This document shows positions 57,850-64,000 of a stretch of DNA of 64,000 nt, in pieces. The position numbers and the translations under genes were made by a program. How positions within the stretch are numbered: position 1 is the first letter of the stretch; the number at the start of each line of letters is the position of its first letter. The DNA comes from Isoetes taiwanensis (Eukaryota > Streptophyta > Lycopodiopsida > Isoetales > Isoetaceae). The notes under the pieces are model-generated. The model ran no database searches. It saw nothing but the letters and a program-made list of their open reading frames with translations, and was not told the origin of the DNA. The DNA is taken from assembly GCA_021234155.1 (NCBI GenBank), contig JAJEKV010000112.1, positions 2,474,282-2,538,281 on the forward strand, read 5' to 3'.

Positions 57850-57935
57850 CTTGCCGAAGGCTTATCACTAGGGTTTTTCCTCGAAAACCCGAAAGGGCGG
57901 GGTTTTTTAATCCCGGTGATAAGCTTTCGGCAGGT
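57850..57935. mobile_element. Small foldback sequence
   Basis: The arms GCCGAAGGCTTATCACTAGGG and CCCGGTGATAAGCTTTCGGC are near-perfect inverted repeats around an inner stem (AAAACCCG..CGGGGTTTT). It is MITE-like but short, and no target duplication was identified. Confidence 0.6.
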
Positions 57936-58440
57936 ACATCAGCCACTCATTAATTAGCATTGTATTTGTTTTTGGGGTCCAAATGTTATAATTGGATTTT
58001 CCCTTTATTTTTCGTGGGTAGTTCGCATGTGTGCGGCTACTCACTGTCCACCATTGTAGAAATCTGCTGAGATGAATGAGAAGCCTATCTATCGGGCGCT
58101 TTGTTGGTTTCATGCGAGTCGCAGTGCAAGAATCAAAGCTTTTGTGTAAAGTATATTTCTTTTTCAAACATTTATGCAAAGTATATTTCTGGTATACATA
58201 TACCAAAATAGCTCCCTTTCTAGAACAATTTTCTCAAGGTCCCTGTCAATTTCCCCTGTCCGATCAAGTTGCGGGTATAGTGTTTGTATCTCTTCGACCG
58301 ATTTTCCTGGTGATATTTCTTGTAAGACACTGAACGAAGTAGAAAGTCATCTGTGTTAAACATATCAAGATGATAGGATGGTGGATTTAATGACTGTGAC
58401 TGATTGAAGCAATACTTGAGGGCGTCATCATCAACCATGA

Positions 58441-58773
58441 TCATGCCTCCTTTTTCTCAACACCTAGAGCATCCATCATGGTGCGCAAGCATTTCACGAA
58501 TATCTTTTTACCCGTAGGGTTTATGAATGAAGCACATTTGCTTTGATCCCAGATGGAAGCCCAATCTCTATTTAGCTCAAAAGGATACCCAACAAATGGT
58601 GAAAAACCAACAAAAGAATTATTGGTATTGATGTAGGCATCAGATTGGAATAGCAAATATGCAAAGGCAGACATCGGTACCGTCAACAAGTAGACTAATA
58701 TGGACCAATTCAAAGAGGCCAAGCATGCTAGTAACACCACAACTATCATCAAAACTCTACAACTCCAAACCAT
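58441..58773 (-). CDS. Unknown 110-aa ORF with N-terminal membrane segment
   Basis: ATG at 58773. The first 45 residues are hydrophobic, suggesting two transmembrane helices; the rest is soluble (NRDWASIWDQSKCASF, then TGKKIFVKCLRTMMDALG). I recognise no family. It could be one exon of a gene or chance; there is no supporting context. Confidence 0.3.
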   Translation of the reverse strand: MVWSCRVLMIVVVLLACLASLNWSILVYLLTVPMSAFAYLLFQSDAYINTNNSFVGFSPFVGYPFELNRDWASIWDQSKCASFINPTGKKIFVKCLRTMMDALGVEKKEA

Positions 58774-61600
58774 TGGAGAAACTCCTCTTCAACTCAAGCA
58801 AACAAAATCAGTACTCAAGGCATTCCATAGATCTGAGGCATTTCAACTATTCGAACCTAAATATCTACCAAATAGCAATAAAACTCATATGATCAGTATT
58901 TGAACACTCAAGGATATTAGAAAAGTTATTCACATTGGATAAGCAAAATATGATCCAAAGTAGCAAGTGGAGACGGGCAGGACACTAAAAACTTATAATA
59001 TTTTCCTAACTTCCAGAAAGCGAATGTCATAACATGTATACAGCCTAGAAACTTATGATTACCTTATAAATTTATGATAATATAGACATGTGAACATCAA
59101 ACAATGCTGAGAATGCAATAGAAGAAATACTGACGAAATAGAAGACACTGTGATCAAATCCTCTAGTTTCCAACCCAACGTTCTTGTTCAAAAGAATGAT
59201 AAAAGTCAAATCAAAACCCCCAAGAAAGTTGAGAGAAAATAGAATGTTAAAACGACAAAATGGTCCATGGTGAAATTTAACAAAAGAGTTCAAGAAACTC
59301 TATAGTAATATAAAACCTTCATAAATCTCAAGCCACACATATATAGGGTCGGAGGTTCATTCGCCGCTAGCAGCGAAGAAGACTGTGCTCTTCGGACTGT
59401 GCGTGGTGGTTGCCCATCATACGGCTCTCTAACCTAACCCCTCTGTTGGTATGTATGGACCTCTTCCCCATTTGTTTTCTTCTCTCGCCCCATTCATAGC
59501 GTGCCTATGTGGCCGACTTTCATCCCTGTTCGACGGGTCAGTCTCATAGTGTGGCGAGGAACTAGGATTGGAAGTGAAACCAGATAGATTGAATTTTTGG
59601 CGCGCATCACCATCACACCAAAGACTGAAGGGACTCAAGATGGTACTCAAAACGGTACTCAAGATTCCATAAAATTGCACAAGATTCGACAGCCTATCAA
59701 ATTCAACATCTATACACAAATGCTCGTCCTAAAGTTACACCTTAAGTAATATTGAGTAAGATAGAGTTGCATAAAAGGGCCAAAATAGTAGCTGCCATGT
59801 TGAAAGCCTAAAACTCTATGTTTAGTAAACTATAGACAGACCTAATGCAATGTTGGAGGCCTAAAACTCTAAGTTTAGAAAACTATAGAAGACATATCCA
59901 TAAGTGCAACTTCAGAAGAGCTATACTAACTTCTCCTTCAACATCAAAGTTCAAAGGCGCACATCAACTATAAATGACCCCAAACAATGAGCAAACTATG
60001 CCAAGCATCTTGAAAATATGTAACACAATTAGACAAGATCAGGTGAGGTCAAGGAGGCTAGCTAAACAAGAAAAGGCAAGGCACAAAAAATATTAAATAG
60101 ATAGGGTAGAATAAATATTGCTATTAACTACATCTCCAAATGGTTTGCCATTTATGCAACAACTATAATACAGTCCTCAATCTAAATGTAGGTAGAAACA
60201 ATTCAATATGATTAAGTCAACCATTAATTTCTCGGCTAAAAATATCCAAGTTCGTCACAAAATTTTATTCAATCTCAGTTCCCAAATCACCAACGAAGCA
60301 ACTAAAGAGAACAAAGTCAAGAGCAAGATGCCAAAGACAAATAGGCATGATATCCTATAGCTCTATAAGCCATACTTTCAAATAATATTCTAAGAGGTAC
60401 CAAAATGAAAGAAAAAACCCCAAAGAAACTAGAGAACCATGAGGTTCTGCCCACCATGAACCATGCCAAAATATAATGCAACATGTTCAATACTTCCCAA
60501 TTGCAGCTGATACAACACTGGAGAAGGTGAACGTGATAATGGTCTGCAGTGAAAATTTTAGTGGCCCCGGCCATAGGCTTAACAGTTGAACATTCTAGGC
60601 ATGATATAAAGAAAATGGAGCGAAACTAGAATGATAAAATCTTGAAGATCAAAGGCAAGATAATCTGGGATGAAGCTCGAGCTTCCTGCTGCACATTAAG
60701 GTCATAATCTAGAGAAACTGCAGAATAATGTAAAACTAAAACAACCACAGTCCAAAGCTGAACAGTCCATCTGATTTGATTCATGCTTTACACTGTTAAT
60801 ACTGTGCTTCATATAGACATTGGGTTCCTTGCTTCACTTCCACAAATCACCAGACCAAATAACAAAGCCTTCTTGTGTACGAACCTGCTTCAACCCCACA
60901 AATTAAGAGAGCAGATAACAAGCTGAAAAACTCTTATTAAAATATAGCCGGAAACCCCACAAATAGAGAGCATATAGCAGAGCCAAAACTTGCAGACAAA
61001 CTCTTGTAAAATCATCATCTTGGCCAAGAATAGACTGGTACATTCAACATCAGCTTTTTTATTCTAGAAAATTCCTTTTGCAAACGTAAGCATCCGGAGG
61101 GCTCTTTCGAATAACAGCTAGATGCTATATTCTGGAGAAGGGTAAACGAAATCAGTGACCAAACATTTCATCTTGCAAGAAGACAAGCCGAACCACAAGG
61201 ATTCGATACAGCCACCGAAATAGTAGAGCCATAAAACAACTTTGCAGGAAACCCTTGATCTACTCGAAGATAAAATTGGAGCAGACAAATGGCCTGAGAA
61301 ATGACCCTTGATATAGCCAAAGACAAATTGGAGCAGTTAATGGCTTGAAGACACTAAATCCTAGAAAGTAGGGAAGAGCTTGCACTGGTCAGAAGCAAGT
61401 AGGCTCTGGGGTTAGGGTCGCACGACAAAAAGAAAAAAAAACCCGCGAAATTCTAATCAGGCATGGCTGAACACTAAGAACGAAACTCTGCATGCAAGAA
61501 ACGAGAAGAAATTGGGAAGTAGAGGATCAAAGCCAGAAGCGCGAAGATGAAGATGCGGTGATGAAGGAAAGGATAGACCAAAAGGGGTATATAAAAAGCA
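58774..61600. other. Intergenic region without a recognisable gene
   Basis: AT-rich, with only short motif-free frames. A GC-richer patch at 59340-59560 looks like transposon debris. Words such as CCTAAAACTCTA are repeated near 59808 and 59852. Confidence 0.4.
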
Positions 61601-61614
61601 AGAAAGCCTAACTG

Positions 61615-64000
61615 TCAGGTAACCGAACTAACTAAATGGCACTGGTTTTTGATAATTACATCAAGCGACCATCTGGTACCTCGGCTATCAAGCACGAAAA
61701 GTGTGATATCGTGTGGTCCTTTACCCACGTTTGGCATTGCGTACTTAAAACCAGTGGACACTTGGTAAAAGAAAGTGGATTCTTCTTTCGGGGTCTGCTT
61801 CACCAACGCGACTTTTCTTTTTAAGTCGGATGCCACTTTCTGTGAAGCTCACATAGGTGTGTAACGTTTTTCGATTTCTGCTGTTTGACAAAGTCTTTCG
61901 ACCAAAAAACATACTTCTTCAAATCATCATTGGAGACATTGTATTTTTGCATTAGTCCTAGCTCCGACAATGACCACTCCTCTGTAAGTCTTTGTAATTC
62001 CTCTCCAACTGCCTTCTTGAGCACTCGAATATTTTTCAGTTCGTCGCAGGCGTCTTCAAATGATACCCTGTCCTTCGTTGTAAAACTTTTCTTGTAGACT
62101 TCTTTTCTGATGCACTTGTCGAGAACTGAGATCAGTTCTTCATCATCTAATCCTGGGCCTTCCTCATCTCTGTGACATGGAGATCGAATTTTGATGTGTC
62201 GACGCAGGGGGAACTGCCTTGTGAATCAGGCAACTTCTTCTCCACATAAGCATCCTAGAATTCATTCCATTTATCCCAGACCTGGCCAGAAGCAAATATT
62301 ATCTTGCAGGCATCTTTGGGTACAGTAGGGGGCTTTGGAAGCATCTCCTATTTCATCTCTTTTTTTTTCTTCGATCTGGTGCTCTTACTCTTGTCCTGTA
62401 TTATGGTCTGACAAAGTGTCCTTTCTAGCAATTTGAATTCAACGCTTTTGGACTGACCCCGTCTGGTCGGCATTGGTTTCCCATATTCTATCCATTGGTT
62501 ACGAGCATGCCGTAATTGCTCTATATAAGGACTGCAAAAAATAAATTTGTTAGTTCCAAGTTAACAACAAATCACGCCGCGATTTGCCTATTCTGAAAAG
62601 AGACTGCTTTGAAGGCGTAATTTCAAAATGGAAGGAAAATCGCGCAATTTGCCTATTCTGGAAAGAGAATGCTTTGATAGAGTGAAGCACTCCCGTTTCT
62701 AAATATGCAAATCGCACCTGGCGCAATTTCAAAATGGAAGGGGAATCGCGCCAGGCGTGGTGTGATTTGCCTATTCTAAAAAAAGAATGCTTTGACTGAT
62801 TGAAGCACTCCCGTTTCTGAATATGCAAATTGCGCTTGACGCGATTTCAAAATGGAAGGAAAATCGCGTCAGACGCGATTTGACTAATCAGGAACTGGTT
62901 AACTGGTTCTATTCAGTTAAACATATCAAGTTTCTGAATAGACAAATCGCGCCAGGCGCGATTTGCAAATACCAAAACAATTGCACTAATTTTAGCTAGC
63001 TCGGCAGGAATTGTTGAGCTGCTTAGGAATCGGCAGTTTCTGACCGAGTAGCGCCTATGGAATAGCTGATTTTCAGTATTCTGTGCCTTTTGAATCAGAA
63101 TCTTCTGAGCCTCTATTGAGTGCTGCCCATCTATTATCATGAAATGTATGTCAAGGTTATCGATGAAGTCATCCAGCTTGTTCCACATCAGTACCTTCCT
63201 TGTCTTCGTATCGTAAAGTACTACATCTATCGGCATTGGTATCTGCCCTGGATTTTCGATCATGCTGTTGACTATTTCCAAGGAGTGCTGCTTGTCGTAC
63301 CTTCTGCTGACATAAATAGCTTTAGTGGACCTGAAAAGCCTATCGATGTGGATGGGATGGGTGAAGCTAAGGCCCAGTGGATACTTATCAGCATATTTTT
63401 TGAGCTTGCTCATCGCCTCTAACTGCTTGGCCTTGTCATCATCACTTATAAAGCTGCTGTGACTTCTGTAGTGTCCCTGCCTTTAGAACTTGCATCTTCC
63501 TTATCCTTCAATGTCTGCATGTAGACACTGCATGAGGGCCTCGTGCTGACAGCTCATCGTACAGTTGAAAGCCCTTCGCACATTCTTTTAGGCATCAAGG
63601 GCTCGCCAACTGTCCAGCCATATTTGAACAGGGTGTCGACAGAGTCATCTGATCTTAGAGAAGTCTCTTTAAAACAACTAGAACTGTAGCGATTAATCTT
63701 CTTTAGGCTCTTCTTATTTTTTTGCCCCACTTCAAGTAACACTGAACAATATAAATCGTCCTGTTCTTCGCATGTGGTAACAATTCCCTGCTTCTTCATT
63801 TGATCAGTCTCTTTTACCCTAGACATAAAAATAAGATATGTCTTCCCACTAGTCTTGAAGATCTCGACATACCATTCTGACCCCTCTATAAGATCTTCTT
63901 CTGGACAGGGAGGTTCTACCCGAGCCTTTATTATTCCAGATATATCTTCTAATGTCAACACATGCTGTAAGTCTGTAACGGTTATGTCTTCATCTGTCTT
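61615..64000 (-). pseudogene. Unknown protein with a DGQHS motif, partial and broken
   Basis: The minus strand is open from the right edge to 63554 (start outside the window), then continues in other frames: 62913-63413 (up to 166 codons), about 62030-62531, 61821-62024 and 61615-61836. The 62913-63413 piece holds HFMIIDGQHSIEAQKILIQK, resembling the DGQHR motif of DndB/DGQHR-type proteins, after a SRRYDKQHSLEIVNSMIENP segment. Later pieces include QLRHARNQWIEYGKPMP and DDLKKYVFWSKDF. A good splice acceptor (TTTATTTTTTGCAG, AG at 62533-62532) precedes QLRHARNQW, and a GTATTT donor at 62972 would end the DGQHS exon. The phases do not match cleanly, and two in-frame stops occur near 62250-62350, so I lean to a decayed gene. 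Function is unknown. Confidence 0.5.
62570..62965. repeat. Palindromic satellite, about 120-bp unit, 3 to 4 copies
   Basis: Units share CAAAATGGAAGGRAAATCGC, TTTGCCTATTCTRAAAAGAG and TGAAGCACTCCCGTTTCTRA. Each has variants of a palindrome with arms AAATCGCGCC and GGCGCGATTT; a perfect one is at 62944-62964. The block lies in the putative intron (62532-62972) of the DGQHS-motif gene. A single perfect copy of the palindrome also occurs at 54758-54778. Confidence 0.85.

Overview
The window looks like a TE-rich land-plant nuclear genome. The evidence is a Ty3/gypsy chromovirus with a plant-type initiator-Met primer site, a nuclear gene for organelle ribosomal protein uS17 behind a telo-box, an ELIP (early light-induced protein) exon set, plant-style tRNA-Pro genes, a CRINKLY4-like receptor fragment and many AT-rich transposon relics. 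The YADD-type LINEs would suit a non-seed plant such as a fern or lycophyte, but this is only inference. Real host genes are sparse: uS17 (43950-44275, minus) is the one that looks intact. Others are truncated or frameshifted: the ELIP-like gene (44381-45250), a rhomboid fragment (27082-27321), a CRINKLY4-like ectodomain (about 6130-6864) and a DGQHS-motif protein running off the right edge (61615-64000).

The dominant object is one complete LTR retrotransposon, 7758-23243 (15.5 kb), with 1.55-kb LTRs, TG..CA ends, a perfect 5-bp target duplication ATGGA, a PBS and a polypurine tract. It encodes gag (zinc knuckle), protease, RT, RNase H, integrase and a chromodomain-like C-terminus, all with stops or frameshifts; the RT has lost its catalytic FLDD/YVDD block. 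Between the 5' LTR and gag lies about 4 kb of extra coding material: an unknown 308-aa ORF, a captured histone H3 (clear H3 histone fold, novel tail, short deletion with frameshift), and two further unknown ORFs, with candidate internal promoters and splice acceptors. A 3.05-kb block holding the last two accessory ORFs plus gag is tandemly duplicated. A chromodomain retroelement that also carries an H3 gene is the most unusual thing here.

Other regions. 0-7.7 kb: tandem repeats, a polypurine tract and the CRINKLY4-like pseudogene. 23.2-40.2 kb: AT-rich sequence with a LINE scrap, a rhomboid fragment, a 449-bp foldback element and several local tandem duplications. 40254-42728: a Mutator-like element with a 9-bp target duplication, long inverted repeats and an array of 17 degenerate palindromes. 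43458-43485: a Helitron 3' end. 43.9-45.3 kb: uS17 and ELIP. 48.2-49.7 kb: tandem tRNA-Pro units (one with a changed anticodon) followed by decayed tRNA-Ala-like units. 51.9-56.9 kb: several LINE fragments, two of whose minus-strand 3' ends run straight into tetranucleotide microsatellites. 57-58 kb: a duplicated hairpin-bearing segment. 61.6-64 kb: the DGQHS-motif gene, with a putative intron filled by a palindromic satellite that has one related copy 8 kb away.
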